Source: Tretioscincus oriximinensis | Taxonomy: Eukaryota; Chordata; Lepidosauria; Squamata; Gymnophthalmidae | NCBI GenBank assembly: GCA_022410635.1 | Contig: JAJVDF010000019.1 | Coordinates: 1,988,307 to 2,052,306, forward strand | Reading direction: 5' to 3' | DNA: 64,000 nt | Shown: in pieces, positions 48,283-60,622 of the stretch | Position numbering within the stretch: the first letter of the stretch is position 1 | How the letters are laid out: each line of letters opens with the position of its first letter | Program-made: the position numbers and the translations under genes | The notes under the pieces: model-generated | Database searches by the model: none | Told to the model about the DNA's origin: nothing | The model's input: only the letters and a program-made list of their open reading frames with translations

Positions 48283-48841
48283 CTAATGAGCTCCTCAGAT
48301 GTGGTTAAAAAGGGTGTGCATAGAAGGTCTAAACATAGAAGAATTAAGCAGCATTTATAAGTAATAATGCTAACAATGGCTGAGATTAGAAGGGGGGGAG
48401 TGTCAGTGGCATGCCATTGAAATGATGTACATTGATCAATCACTGGTCCAGAAATGAAGTATATTACACAAACATTTCAACTAAGGCTGTGGATTTGACC
48501 CCAAGTATAATTGATCATTTTATTTTATTTATTTATTCCTTTGCATTTCTAGATCTGATTTTATTTATGACTATGAAGTTCTGAAAGAAGAAAAACATGA
48601 GGGGTGGAGCCAGTTATCACAGAAGGGGTGTAGGTCTTCCTGTCATCCTTCCATCTGTGGTGCATAGGCTTTGATAGCACAGAGAAGGATTCTGCCATAT
48701 CTTTGATGATTAGTTGAGAAGTATGTCACCACATGCATTTCACTCTTGCTTGCATTGGCATCAGAAGCCTTTTGGACGCACTGAAAAACCTTTGTATGAT
48801 TTTAGTTTTAGGCTCTCAAAGCAGTGAGTGGAACCGCTACC

Positions 48842-49070
48842 AAAAAAGGCCAAATTTTTATACCCCACTTTTCTCAACCTCAAGGGAATCAAAGTGGCTT
48901 ACATAACCTTCTGTTATTCTCTTCACCTTTTGAGGTAGGTGGGCCTGAGAGAGCTCCAAAGAACTGTGGTCAGTTCAAGATCACTAAAGTGGCTTTTGTG
49001 GAGGAGTGAAGAATCGAACTCTTCCAGAGAAGAGTCTGACATTCTATCCACTACACCAGACTGGCTCTCA
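48842..49070 (-). mobile_element. tRNA-SINE (SINE-B), near full-length
   Basis: The plus text starts with the inverted tail (TTTTTATACCCCACTTTTCT), then CTTTTGAGGTAGGTGGGCCT. It ends AAGAGTCTGACATTCTATCC and ACTACACCAGACTGGC, the inverse of a CTAGTGGATAGAATGTCAGAC-like head. Confidence 0.75.
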
Positions 49071-50032
49071 AGTCAATCCTTCTGAAATAGTGATGCCTTT
49101 CAAACTTTTTTTGGGAAAAAAATATTGATATGCAGGCTGAAGACAGTGATTCCAATTGTATCTAAAACTACACTGGAAGTGAATAATGAGAAAAACATTG
49201 AAAAAAGAAAAAATAGTGCTAAACATGGGGAGAGCAGAGGAGTCAGTGTGGTCAAAAAAAAAGGGCAAAGGCCCAAGACATAAAAGAGAAGGGGGCATGA
49301 TCAACAGGGGTATTAAATTAACTGGATAAAATTAAAGTTATTCAGATATTAAGCATTCAATTATTTAATGTGAGGATCATTACACCAAAGGGTCAGGAAA
49401 AAGTTTCCTTTATAAATCATAGGTTTATTTTTTTTAAAAAAAGATAAAAGATAAAATTACTAACCATAAAGATCTGAAACTTCCTTTGTTCATTTTACAA
49501 TTTTTGTTCGCTCTTAGCACTTTTCTGTGCTTGTTTGGTTTAGGCAGATGTAGTAGCATTGTAAAGTAGGGCAAAACAGAATACCATTCATATTCATAAC
49601 TTAAAGCATCTCCCACACACACTCCCCAAGCCCTGACTGCTTTGATAAAGAAAGCATGGGCTGCATTTTACATTTCATTTTCCAACCGACTTATGCACTG
49701 TCTATCAGATTTAATTATCTAATTTTCAGAAAGCAAATGCTGCAATTACAAACCACTTTATATACCAAATAATGAAAATTTGAGGGCACAATAAAAGATG
49801 AATTCTTTATCCATAAAATCCTTTTAAAAGAATGTATGAGTAAAGGGAAATATCACAAGCAATTAGACAGTATGTCAGAAATGTAAATTGTGGAGGTGGG
49901 GGAATCATTCTTTCAAAGAATTTCCAGAAGATGTTTTGAAAATATTAGGCAATAAATACATTTTTCTTATCAGCAAGTTAACATTTATTTAATTGCTCCT
50001 TTAAAAAATTATACTATTTTTATTTTTAATAT

Positions 50033-50135
50033 CATAGAATCATAGAGTCGGAAGGGACTTCCAAGGTCATCGGGTCCAACCCCCTGCTCGAGTAGATACT
50101 TGGAATAAGAGCCACAAATAAGAGCCGACAGGTTA
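50033..50135 (-). mobile_element. CR1 LINE 3'-end fragment
   Basis: TCATAGAATCATAGAGTCGG, AAGGGACTTCCAAGGTCATC, GGGTCCAACCCCCTG is the reverse complement of the CR1 3' UTR, same subtype as 34153-34290 but fresher. Confidence 0.85.
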
Positions 50136-50693
50136 ATGATATGGTCTCTGGAATCCCATTGAACCCTATAGATATCTCATCTAGCTATATATTATTATTA
50201 TTGTTTCAGTTAGTTAAATATTTCAAAATGGCATCTTTCTAATTTTCGGACTCATAGGTNCTTTTTCAATTTGAGTTCATGTGTTGGTACAGCTAATCAG
50301 GATCATGTTAATTCAAATTTACAAAAACTGATTGAGTGCGTGAAGTCTTTATAATTCTGGGTTTGTTGTGTTTTCTGCAAATGCTTCATACTATATAGTC
50401 TGCTGTTGAAACGTCTTGCAGAAAAGGGTACAAGATCAGAAGCCCAATTATGCAGCAATTGCTATACTAGGTCTATATATGTTTGAATCCTCAGCCAGGC
50501 AAGGGTAGTGTGTGGCTTTTAGACATTCAGTGTTTCAGACCAAGATGTCTTGAATATCCAGAATAAAGACAGGAAAGAAATGTGTTAATAAGTGACATAA
50601 AACAAACAAAAGCCATTCAATACCAAAATCAAACTACCTATTCATATTCAGATGATTGCCTCTCCCACTCACTCCCAAAATAATTTGGTTTTA

Positions 50694-50982
50694 GAAGAAG
50701 AAGAAGAACTTTGTTCTTATAGTCCGCTTTTCTCACTTTTCAAAGGGACTCAAAGCGGCTTACAAGGCTCACATTCTGTCTTCCCCACCAGGCTATGGTG
50801 GTCCCCATGTATCTACTTGCAGTCAGTTGCAATTTCTTGCAATTCANGCTTTCGAATAGCTGGGTTGGCTAGAGCTACAGGCTAGTGGAAGGTGCTCACC
50901 ACTCACCACGTCCCACACNGGNCTTCGAAACCCGATCTCCCAGGCGAGAGACAAATTCCTAAGCGACTGAGCTATCCGTGCC
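50694..50982 (-). mobile_element. tRNA-derived SINE (SINE-A), copy 6
   Basis: Short GAAGAA tail, then the L2-like tail and the standard body, with a deletion of about 20 bp near 50767 relative to copies 1-5, and a head ending GCGACTGAGCTATCCGTGCC. Confidence 0.88.
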
Positions 50983-51019
50983 TTAATATTAAACTAACTG
51001 TATTAGCGTGTTATACATC

Positions 51020-51320
51020 ACGCTCTAGCCCCTCCTCTCCCTTTCTCACATCCATGGCTCCACCCTCTCTCTCCCTCTCCCTTGCTTCCTCCCATCTTTC
51101 TTTCACTTTTGGCTTCTTTTTTCCTTTGCATTTTTCTTTCCTTCCTTCTTTTCTTTTTCTTCTTCTTTATCTTCTTTCCTTGTGTCTGTCACTCTCTCTC
51201 TTCCTTCCTTCCTTCTTTNTTTCTTTCCTTCCCTTCATTCTTCCTTCCTTTTCTTTCTTCTTTCTTCCCTTTCTTGTGTCTTCCATCTTTCCTGCTTATC
51301 TTCCTCCTTTTTTCTCAGGA
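51020..51320. repeat. Polypyrimidine tract, (CTTC/CTTT)-rich
   Basis: About 300 bp of almost pure C/T with CTTCCTTCCTTC motifs on the plus strand. The S/L/F-rich frames are artefacts. Such tracts can form triplex DNA. Confidence 0.85.
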
Positions 51321-52309
51321 GGCTGCCAAAGTTCTGAGCCCTGTCATCGGTTGTTGTATCTAGGAATGTTGGTCTCTTCGAAACCTGCATTATTATATGT
51401 ACAGATAATGTGTGTGAACATGTGCGGGGTGTGTATTCCTAGGCTGAAATTTTCTTAACTTCAGAAAATGAAGAAAAGGGTCCCTGCACATTTGAAAAAC
51501 ACTGTGAGAATAGCTAAAGTAGTAAAAGCTCAAGAAAAGTTCTTTGGTCCCCACTATGAACCTTGTATGGATAGTGGAAAGGTATTTTTAAGTGTATCTT
51601 TAATCATGAGTCATGAAATTAAACATGGAACATTCAGTGGCTCTTGCCCCTGTAAAAAGACAGCCTGTCCACTGTGAGGAGTCCGTCACTACTGCTGGAG
51701 CAGATAGTAGGAGTCTGCTGGCTAGTGTGAAAGCTGAAAAATAAGTTTTCACATGCAGGCACCAACAGTTTCTAGACAAGCAGGTATATAAATGGTCCCA
51801 TGAAATGGNTATGCCCTGACTTCCAACTACACACAACTTATCACCATGAAACAATAGGCTAAGATTCAGTGAAAATCACTGAATCTGTTCAGTATTACCA
51901 AGTCCATGTCATAAATCCCTGTTTTCTTCACTCTCTTCCCCATGAACTAATATTAACATAGGTCAGTTTGCATCTTGCTATGATGTTAGAATCAGAGCAG
52001 CATGACAACAATATGTTCACACACTGGAAGCACTGGAAGCAAAATCAAACCAGTCCTGGTTCTTCTTTGAGGCGGAACCTCTTAAAAGCTGTTCCACAAT
52101 GCTATCAGTACATATTTCTGACTAAAGATATACAGCAGCTGACAGTATTTGTCAGCATGTAAACACCATTGTGGATAATGGAAATTCTCAGCATGTTCTG
52201 AAAAACTATTCTAATGAACAGATTTACAGAAGTGAGCAAAGTGATGTTGCTCACTGACCATAGAATGAGAAAGGAATACAAGCTGAGAAATTTTAGACTT
52301 TCCCCTTGT

Positions 52310-52505
52310 ATATAAGAGCATAAGAGGAGCCCTGCTGAATCAGGCATTCTGTCTCACACAGTGACCCACCAATTGCACTTGGGCATCTGAAGCAGAAGGA
52401 AGGAAAACCTCCAACAATTCCCAACTCCCTGCAAATGGTATTTCAGGAATTCTGTCTGTCACTCATCTTGACAGACATCAAGAAATCCTTCCTAATAGCT
52501 TTTAA
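52310..52505 (-). mobile_element. CR1 LINE 3'-end fragment
   Basis: TATAAGAGCATAAGAGGAGC, CAGGCATTCTGTCTCACACA, then CAGACATCAAGAAATCCTTC. This is the reverse complement of the CR1 3' UTR with the CTTATG-type end, same subtype as at 36559. Confidence 0.75.
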
Positions 52506-52509
52506 GAAA

Positions 52510-53140
52510 TGTAGTTGCTGCAGAAATGAGATGTGCAGATAACAATAATTAATGCAATATTTAGTATATTTTTGGATTGCGTTCATAAATTATATTACTT
52601 TTCAGCTATACATTTGCTTGTATTTTAGGAACCCCAGACTTTGATTGTTGCATCCCAAGCTCTCCACTGTGCTTCAAAATTCACAATGCTTACTTGTGTT
52701 CATTTCAATTGAAAGTGATAATTTGAAAGAGTGTGAGAAGGGTGCCATATAACTGATTGGTGATATTGCAGAACTCAGTTGTCATTATGATACATTATTC
52801 TGTAAAGGTGCCAAGCTTTGTAAACAACACAATGTATAGGGTGAAGTAAGTAATTAAAAGGCTGAAAATCTCTCCAGAATGTTGTTGTCCATTAGATATT
52901 AGCTATTTCAAGTGAATTTTCCACTTCTATTGGTATTATATTTTCTATTATTTTGAATACATAAAATAACATTTAGAAGTCAGGAAAGGGAATAGTCTGG
53001 CATGGTATATTTGCCACAACCTAAACTGAAACNCTCTGTATATATTTAATATAATGCCTCCATTCGCTTCTTTGTAAACCTTGTTGTATTATATAAAAAT
53101 ATTGATATCCTTATCATATTAGTTCATATATGTTAATTNT
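52510..53140. other. Unannotated AT-rich stretch
   Basis: Nothing recognised. Confidence 0.4.
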
Positions 53141-53146
53141 TTAAGC

Positions 53147-53460
53147 TGTTCAGCTGGAGACATTGGGCATTCTGAAGTAAAAGAGTATAGTATAAAAAAA
53201 GAGCAGACAGTTGATTAGATACAACTAGCTCAGCTAGCTATCACATATGAGTATATGGTAAAGAAAGGTCACATGTGGCAGAGTTGGAAAGTGATTGGAC
53301 TCATTGGGCAGTAGGGTAGCATATAAGCGGAATGCCTACTCAGGGAGTTTGATCTGCGCAAGTAGAAGTATACTGTATACAATACCTGAATAAACTCACC
53401 AGTCTCCTGTTAAACTCATAAGAGCTAAGAATTGCTGAGATAGAACTTCAAAGTTAAGAA
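53147..53460 (+). mobile_element. Possible solo LTR
   Basis: Starts near TGTTCAGCTGGAGACATTGG. It contains a TATA-like AGCATATAAGCGG at 53318-53330. About 55 bp later comes CCTGAATAAACTCACCAGTC, a polyadenylation-like signal, and the segment may end in ACTTCA. This promoter and poly(A) spacing fits a retroviral or Gypsy LTR. No second copy is in the window and no clear TSD was found. Confidence 0.35.
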
Positions 53461-53464
53461 TATT

Positions 53465-54300
53465 TAAACTGTTAAATATTACAAATATTTCAATAAATTA
53501 TTTGTGATAAAAAAGAAAGTTAAGAATATCACCAAATAAATATTGTAAAGAAAGTATTTGTTGGCAAGTTACAAAATTCATAGAAATATTTATTGAAAAT
53601 TCAACATTCAAAATCATCTAGGTTAATACTATTTGTTCATTGTTTCTACTTCAGCTTCCCTCTGTGCCAACATTGAATATTTAGCTGATGCATGTACAGT
53701 TAGGAAAAAAAAACTGATATAGATAGAGATAGCTTAGATATGGTTTGCATATGATATTGTTCACAATCCCTCAATTTATGAAAGTTTTAGAGAGAAGAGG
53801 AAAACATGACATCCATATCATCTGAGGTGCTTTCAATATATGTCTTCTCCCTATACATGAATGTAACCTTCTTTCTGGTAGGAGAAGATAACCACATAAC
53901 TGGAAATAACTGACATCTAATTCATTCATTGCAGAAGCCGACTGAATGACTAATTGAAGATGTTTTAAATAAGCCATAATGGAGTAAAGCCCAACTGACA
54001 GTACAGTGTGTCAATATTTTGAACATTTCTACGTGAACAAAGTCACTCAAGAATCTAAGTAAAGCCATGGTCCCTGATAATTTAGGTCAGACTTCATACT
54101 AACAAAATTAAGCTACATATAAGGTAACAGTATAATTGTTTTCTTCAGAGAAGCCTCCAGTCATAGAAGTAATATTCAAATTGATATTCCANATTAGTCC
54201 TCAATTATGGAAAGATTTTAAGCAAAGTGAGTCAGCTGAATCCTCTAGGGCAGAAATACCCACTTTGTGGATGAATTCCCATAGTAACAGTGTGGATGAA
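53465..54300. other. Unannotated AT-rich stretch
   Basis: Nothing recognised. Confidence 0.4.
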
Positions 54301-54303
54301 CAG

Positions 54304-54612
54304 CAGTGCTTTTTTTCCAGAACAAAAGGTGCCGGTACTAACACCGGCGGCGGGGGGAGCAGCGGAGGCGCGGGGCAGCGGTCGCTGCCGCCGATAACCC
54401 CGCCGCCTCCGCTAATGCCACGCCCCCCTCACCGGCGGCTAACGCCACAGTACCAGCACCTTTTATTTAGGCAAAGGAGCGGCGGGGGAGCGGCGGGGGA
54501 GCGGCGGGGGGAGCGGAGGCGGCTGCCCCCGCTAACTCCACCGCCGCCCCCACTAACTCCGCCCCCCCACCTGCTCCCCCCGCCTAAATAAAAGGTGCCG
54601 GAATAGCATTTC
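54304..54612. mobile_element. GC-rich three-armed foldback element
   Basis: A sharp GC island between AT-rich flanks. AAAAGGTGCCGGTAC (54325-54338 region) recurs inverted as GTACCAGCACCTTTT near 54450. CACCTTTTATTTAGGC (54457-54472) recurs inverted as GCCTAAATAAAAGGTG (54582-54597). The middle arm can thus pair with either side. Between them lie G-runs (GCGGGGGAGCGGCGGGGGAG). The left end CAGTGCTTTTTTTCC resembles hAT-type MITE ends. The 151-codon plus frame is low-complexity and not coding. Confidence 0.65.
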
Positions 54613-54694
54613 CTATTTATAAACAGACTAGAGGAATTAAGCCCACTGCATTTGGGATACAGGGGCTCTAGAGTTCTCCCTAAGGCAATGGCTT

Positions 54695-54862
54695 AATTCT
54701 TCTTCTTCTTCTTCTTCTTCTTCTTCTTCTTCTTCTTCTTCTTCTTCTTCTTCTTCTTCTTCTTCTTCTTCTTCTTCTTCTTCTTCTTCTTCTTCTTCTT
54801 CTTCTTCTTCTTCTTCTTCTCCTTCTTCTTCTTCTTCTCCTTCTCCTCCTTCTCCTCCTCCT
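54695..54862. repeat. (TTC)n microsatellite
   Basis: About 135 bp of pure CTT/TTC then TCC-interrupted repeats, followed by a further C/T-rich segment to about 54955. The poly-R and poly-K minus frames are artefacts. Confidence 0.97.
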
Positions 54863-54959
54863 TCTTCTCTTTTCTACTTCTCTTTTCTTTTCTTCTTTTG
54901 TTCTTTCCTCCCATCCCCTGTCCCTCCCTTCTTTGCATACTCCCTCCCTTCCCCTAGTA

Positions 54960-56160
54960 ACAAGCAAATGACAGGTTTCTATTCCACGATTATCATCATG
55001 GCTTAGCTTCTCAAATTAAGAACTTTATGGAAGGGGTTCTCTACACTTGATGCAGGATCATTGGTGGATAATGAGGCCATTGCAAGATATGCACATCAGG
55101 CCACATTGGCTACATGGGGAAATCTTATCTGGTCATGGTGCTATANTAGTGTCCTAGTTCTTGTGCCTCTGTCAGACTTCATACTAACCAAGATATATCC
55201 CAAAATAAAGACTGATGCAGAAGGGGTTCATGCTTAAATCCTCAGTCTTTATGGGCCTTTATAGCTGATGATACTAAGTGTAGATGCTATCATCTCCTTA
55301 ATGTGGCAGGCAAACAAATAATAGAAAGGAATGCCTTCATCCCTAACACTGCCTCTGCCCTGTGACAATTCTAAACTGTAGTTTGCATACTAATAAAAAG
55401 GAAAGGCAATCAAGAAGCAATGAAAAGAACCTTTTCTAATTCTGGGAAAAGGAACAGATTAGAAGGAAAGGCCTTGTGCATCACGGTTAAGTGTGTGGAA
55501 TGGTGAACCCAATTAAAAAATCTGACATTTATGCACTCCNGAGCATTCCCTTGTTGAAAAACTAAGGCAGTGAACCGAAGTTTACTGTCATTTTACATTT
55601 AATGAACTTTTGAGCCTACAGCCAATGAACAGCAAGTCTAAATCTGTATGCCCAAGGGAATATGTTAGACTGCTACCCTCCACATGTTACCCCCTTTGAA
55701 AAAGCATTTTAATGCCGTATGGACTTTGCAGTGAGGAGAGGGAAAAGGCAACCATTCTTCAGGACATGAAAAAAAGTTGCTCTACTAAAAGCCTGANGTA
55801 TAGAATTGGAACTTGATAGGAGATCTTAGCTGAATAATATTTGCTGCTCTACTGAGGTTTTGGTGTTGATATTTGGACCTTCTTGCACTTTGACTGGAAA
55901 ATACACTATACAAATAGCANGAAAAAAAGCATTCACATTGCTAACGGTTTCACCAGGGCCATATTTAGGCAAAATGTAGATACCAGTAGTACTAATAAGA
56001 TATTAATATTTTTATTGCTTTTATTATTATAAAACCCAAAGTAGCTGAAGGAAGAGTGGGGGTAAAATAAAGTAAATAAGTAAGCAAATTAGAGCCCATG
56101 GGCAAACACAGCCTAAATTTGGTTCTGGGTTTATCTATTTTCCAGTCATTCCAAAATAAT
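54960..56160. other. Unannotated stretch
   Basis: Only the possible MITE end at 55185-55235 (ATATATCCCAAAATAAAGAC, shared with 37.5 kb). No gene. Confidence 0.4.
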
Positions 56161-56164
56161 TATT

Positions 56165-56879
56165 AAATATCCTGTCCTGGGTTAGTAACTGGCTAAATGA
56201 CAGGAAATATTGTGTAGTAATAAATGGGTCAAAAGATGTAAAAAGGGGTGGACCCCAGTGTTCGGTCCTGGCCATATGCTTTTTAATATATTCATTAATA
56301 AGAACATAAGAGGAGCCTGTTCAGGATAATGAAAACAGAAAGTTACTGTAAAAATAGTGGATCTGGAGAAGGTACAGAAAAGGGCAACAAGAATGATCAA
56401 GGGACTGGAGCACCTCCCTAATGAAGTTAGGCTGCAACGTATTTGCCTCTTCAGCCTCAACAGAGGATGTTTGAGATGTGATNTTATTGAAGGGTAAAAA
56501 TCATGAACTGGATGGATAAGATGAATAGAGAACAATTGTATTTTTTCGCCCAGAGGATCACCAGCCTGTGGAATTAACTTCCTGAAGAGGTGATTGTAGC
56601 TAACAGCTTGGATTGCTTCAAGATAGGACTAGGGAGGTTTATGAACACCAAGGGCATAAATGGTTACTAGGATGGATGTCTGGATGCTGCCTCCCGGATG
56701 GGGCCACAGGCAACACTCCTGAAATAACATTTGCAGGGTGTCATGAACAGGTGCATATTTTGCCTTCAGTTCAGACTTCCTAGGTGCATCTGGGTGGGCC
56801 TCAATGTAAGACATAATGCTGGACTAGATGGGCTCTGGTCAAATTCAGAAAGGCTCTTCTTATGTTCTTATGTTCTTAT
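56165..56879 (+). mobile_element. CR1 LINE, 5'-truncated, internally deleted
   Basis: Plus-strand remnants in order: the RT motif region (VVINGS then a GPQCSVL block, 56210-56300). After a deletion comes KVQKRATRMIK-like sequence and the LPNEVRLQRICLFSLNRG and CDLIEG regions (56370-56500). Then come the C-terminal ITSLWN and LPEEVIVANSLDCFK, and the 3' UTR ending in tandem TTCTTATG repeats at 56858-56879, the hallmark CR1 tail. Confidence 0.9.
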
Positions 56880-57690
56880 CTAAGCTACATACTGAACAGA
56901 TAGGAGGGGCTTGGTGACTCAGGGAAGTTAATTGGAGAAGGCACCTCCTTTCGGTGGGAAAACCAAACCCATTTGAGCAAGGACTTTGGTGAAGTCTGCT
57001 GAGAGACAAAGCAGAGTGAAATCTTATATGAAATGTGTGCAGATTTTTTTTCTGGTTTGGCTCAACCTAAAGGAAATTCTTTTTTGATGTGGAAATATTT
57101 CAGTGATTGTAAGTTCAAGATTTGATTTGACTTATACAATTATCAGTATCAGGAAAGTGACATTTGGGTTTTGGTAACTAGGTCAGTGAAACTGCCATTC
57201 TAAGACGGAAGTGCATTAAAAACACAATGCAATGCTATAATAATTAGGAAGGGAATAAATTTACAAGCATAATCCCCGATTGCTTGGATCAACCTAAGTA
57301 GTTTCCTTGGCAAAGGGATGATATAGTTTGCCAAACCTTCTGAGGAAATGGGACTCAAGCTAGTGATCCTGTCTTTTCCAGATAGCTATTCTACAATAAT
57401 TCAGCATACACGTTTGATCAATAAAAAACATTTTATAAGGTTAAGTAAAGGTAAATTATTATTACTGCTGTTATTATTATTCATTTGAAACTAGATTTTC
57501 TGTAAATAGATGTAAATGCATTTGAATATATGGTAATGGAGGACATACCATGACTGCTCAAGTATTGAAAGCTATTATTGCTATTCTCGAATCATTTATC
57601 TGTTTCTGAAGTTGGGAGGGAGGGTGGAAGGGTATGGATCTTTTAAACATGTCAGTGATGCACTTTTTGTGTTGTTTTTAGTCTTCTGTT
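56880..57690. other. Unannotated AT-rich stretch
   Basis: Nothing recognised. Confidence 0.4.
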
Positions 57691-57755
57691 ACCCACTGAA
57701 GGATCTATCATGAAGGGCGTGATATAAATTCTTAAATAAATCAAATAAATAAATT
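57690..57755 (+). mobile_element. L2 LINE 3'-end fragment
   Basis: ACCCACTGAAGGATCTATCA, TGAAGGGCGTGATATAAATT and CTTAAATAAATCAAATAAAT resemble the L2 3' end and its tail. Confidence 0.55.
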
Positions 57756-58479
57756 CTGTTTGCCACTATCCTAAAATTTACCCAAGCTTATATTTGTTCT
57801 ATCCATGCCACTATACATAAAATCTCTTTGGCCATCACTTAAGAGTTTTTTTCATATTTACCTCCAGAAAATGTCTGAGAAACTATTTTCATCCACTGGT
57901 TGTCTTTTGCTGTATCCCTTTTAGATGCATTCTCAAGCCTTTTTGCATTTTGCATGCTGGCTGCCCTCCACAATGACTTGGTAGACACAAAAAAGCTAGA
58001 GAAAGGCTTTTTGCAGGAATGCGTTTTGCAGGAATATTTTCAAAGTGAAGGAACAACTGCTTAAAATAAGTCCTTGGAAAGCAACTTTAAGATAAGTTGA
58101 AGGATGCTTTTCCAGTAATTGGAGAATAGTAAATGAATTAGCAATATAAATGCTATGTTTCTGCTAACTGATTGGACCATTCAAAATGTGAAAAGACCCA
58201 TATTATAGAATTGGCTTTATTGGTATATCCATTCATAAGGATTCTAAGGCCTCCTTTACAAGAGGTATAATCAAGTTCATATGCTTTACAATTAAAGCAT
58301 ATATAATCAAATACATATGTATACAAAATCATATATACATGCCCACTTTTGTACGTATTCAAATTCATTTGAAATAAGAGATATGGATATGGCTTCCACA
58401 AATTGTGCATGTAGTCAAAATGCCTTCAATCAGATTGAGAGCCATGGTGTTTCAGCAGAGATACCAAGTTCGAAGCTCT

Positions 58480-58548
58480 GTGTTGGCTGTGAAGAGGAAT
58501 GAACCCTGTAAGCCATTCTGGAAAAGAGAGGGGGATAAAAACTTGATT
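58480..58548 (+). mobile_element. SINE 3'-part with TTC tail
   Basis: GTTGGCTGTGAAGAGGAATG, CCTGTAAGCCATTCTGG and GAGAGGGGGATAAAAAC resemble the 3' half of a tRNA-SINE with an L2-like tail. A (CTT)n array follows directly. Confidence 0.55.
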
Positions 58549-58560
58549 CTTCTTCTTCTT

Positions 58561-58591
<31 letters not shown>

Positions 58592-58686
58592 TTCTTATTC
58601 TTATTATTCTTTTTTGTCTTCTTCGTCTTCTTCGTCTTCTTCGTCTTCTTCTCCTCCTCCTTCTCCTCCTTCTCCTCTTTCTTCTT
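58547..58686. repeat. (CTT)n microsatellite, interrupted
   Basis: TTC triplets, then TTA/TTC, TCG and TCC variants over about 140 bp downstream of the SINE tail. Confidence 0.95.
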
Positions 58687-58739
58687 AAGATTGTACTCTT
58701 TTTGTGTGAATCTATAATCATTTTATTTTTAACTGTCTA

Positions 58740-59650
58740 TATTTTTGTTCTGTTATAATGCACTGTTCTTGACCATAATAAACTTAATTCAGTTCAGTTC
58801 AGCTAAGTGGCAGATTCAGAGGTGGAACAAAAACCATGCATGATGCAAAAGTATAAACAACAAAAACATAAATACTTTCACATCCCAAGTCGTGTAATAG
58901 TATTATGAGCATATAGGGAGAAATCAGAGTTATATGTTTTTGACATTATCTTTCTTTCTTCTTTGGTTCACTCAACAAAAATTCAACCAAGAAATTAGTT
59001 GCTAAAGTTAAGCATTAGCTTAGCTCTGTACGATCAATTACTTAGTGAATGTTACTTAGTGGTGTTACTTAGTGAACCAAAAATTTAAAAACTCAAGGTA
59101 GTTTCTTTAAATAATGGTCACATTAAGCTTTTCAGCTACAGATACTCCACAGCACTACACAAATTAGACAGGTCAACATAAAGTAATTCTATGCCAAGTA
59201 ATTTATTTATTTTCAAAAATAACAAATGCAGATATCATGTGTATTAATTGAAAACAAGGAAGAAGATACTATTGAAACACAATTATCTTTAGCTGCTGAT
59301 GTTTTTACTGTAATGTGATTTAATTTTATTCCCAAATTTATATCTATTTATAACATTTATGCTAATTAATAAAATATCATTTATATCCCTGTGGTACCAG
59401 AGTGATTTACATAATAAACAAACTCTGGAAATTTCACATACAGAAATCCATCCAATGCTCATGAGGTCAAGCGACTACCCAACCTTTGAAGCCAGAACAA
59501 GGGTTGATTTGGATCAATGCCATTGCACAGATGGTACTGTTTCAGACAATTCTTTTTCAATGTTTCAAGTAAGATTGACAAGTAAGTGAAGAAAGAGAAA
59601 TAGGAAATGCAGAATTGCTATCTTTTGTATGGAATTGCTGAGCGTTAAAG
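58740..59650. other. Unannotated AT-rich stretch
   Basis: 59035-59080 has TTACTTAGTG repeated. At 59400-59577 a plus frame (PTFEARTRVDLDQCHCTDGT) ends at a good donor-like CAAGTAAGA. It may be a chance frame or a decayed SINE. Confidence 0.35.
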
Positions 59651-59663
59651 GTTTTGTAGTTGT

Positions 59664-59698
59664 GCNCGCATTAAGGGGCAATGTGTCTGCAGCCTAAG
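59664..59698. mobile_element. hAT-like MITE terminal fragment
   Basis: GCATTAAGGGGCAATGTGTC followed by TGCAGCCTAAG resembles the terminus of the family A element (near 48245-48275). Confidence 0.45.
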
Positions 59699-59984
59699 AT
59701 GCTTTTTGGCTTAAGAGAAAATCCATATCACCAAATATCCTATGCCATATCAGTAAATATTGTCAATTTACATTGCTTCTTTCCTTGGACTTATGAATGG
59801 CCAGGATGTAGGAACACTTAAGAACCCCGCATTCTCATTTATCTACTTTAGCAATGAAATGTTCATAGTCTGCATGAACATACAGTATATCTCACAAGCA
59901 CAGAAAACATCTAAAGAAGATTTGTTCACAAAATCTTCTGCCACATGCCATCTTCTTGATAGTTTCTTCGATACTATGAAGCCT

Positions 59985-60105
59985 CCTTGCTAGAGTGTCT
60001 GTTGTGGAGAAAATAACAAAAAGCTGCATGTGCTGCCCTTTAGTTGGCCACTTTGAGACCTTCGAATATAAGGCGGGATGTAAGTACAAAGAAATAATGC
60101 AGTTA
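59985..60105 (+). mobile_element. tRNA-SINE (SINE-B) 3' part
   Basis: GTGTCTGTTGTGGAGAAAAT, GCTGCATGTGCTGCCCTTTA, then CACTTTGAGACCTTCGAATA and AAGGCGGGATGTAAGTAC. These match the body and L2-like tail of SINE-B. Confidence 0.65.
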
Positions 60106-60622
60106 TTTTTGGTGTAATTTCATGTTTTATTTCTCTGGACCATCAAGTAGTTCAAAACAGTGTCATAGAACTTATAGTTATACTTCAAGTGCAGAATGTC
60201 AGAAAAATCATAGAGGGCAGCTCTACTAATTGACATTAATGTGTCCTAAAGGGAATTACCTGTAGATTAAAGGTACTTCAGAAAATAGAAATAGTCTGTT
60301 CCAGTGGCAACTGAGCTGGGCAGGGGTAGATCATCTACCAATGGAAATTTATGGCACATAAAAGGTTAAATCACAATGCTAAAAGTTTGCAGAATTTTCT
60401 TAAGCCATTACAGTTGCTTATTATGATATGCATGCTGTTAAAAATAATAAAAGTGAAACCATATTTTGCTAACTGTAAAAGCAAACGTATGTAATACAAG
60501 CCATGTTGTAGCATCAAGTACTTATTTTCGAATACGTAAAAAAAAAAAACTAATGAGAAATGTTTCAAAAGTGTAAAATGAATTCTTCCTTGAAGATTTT
60601 ATTTAAGCCATGAAAATTTATC

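Noticed and set aside
50892..51458. 188-codon Ser/Leu/Phe-rich plus frame
   Set aside because: It is a translation of a polypyrimidine tract preceded by a SINE tail.
54136..54591. 151-codon proline/arginine-rich plus frame
   Set aside because: It runs through the GC-rich foldback element, is low-complexity and has no domain signature.
54680..54967. Arg-rich and Lys-rich minus-strand proteins
   Set aside because: They are translations of the (TTC)n array. The same applies to the frames at 2861-3214, 13344-13690, 23472-23705 and 58405-58758.
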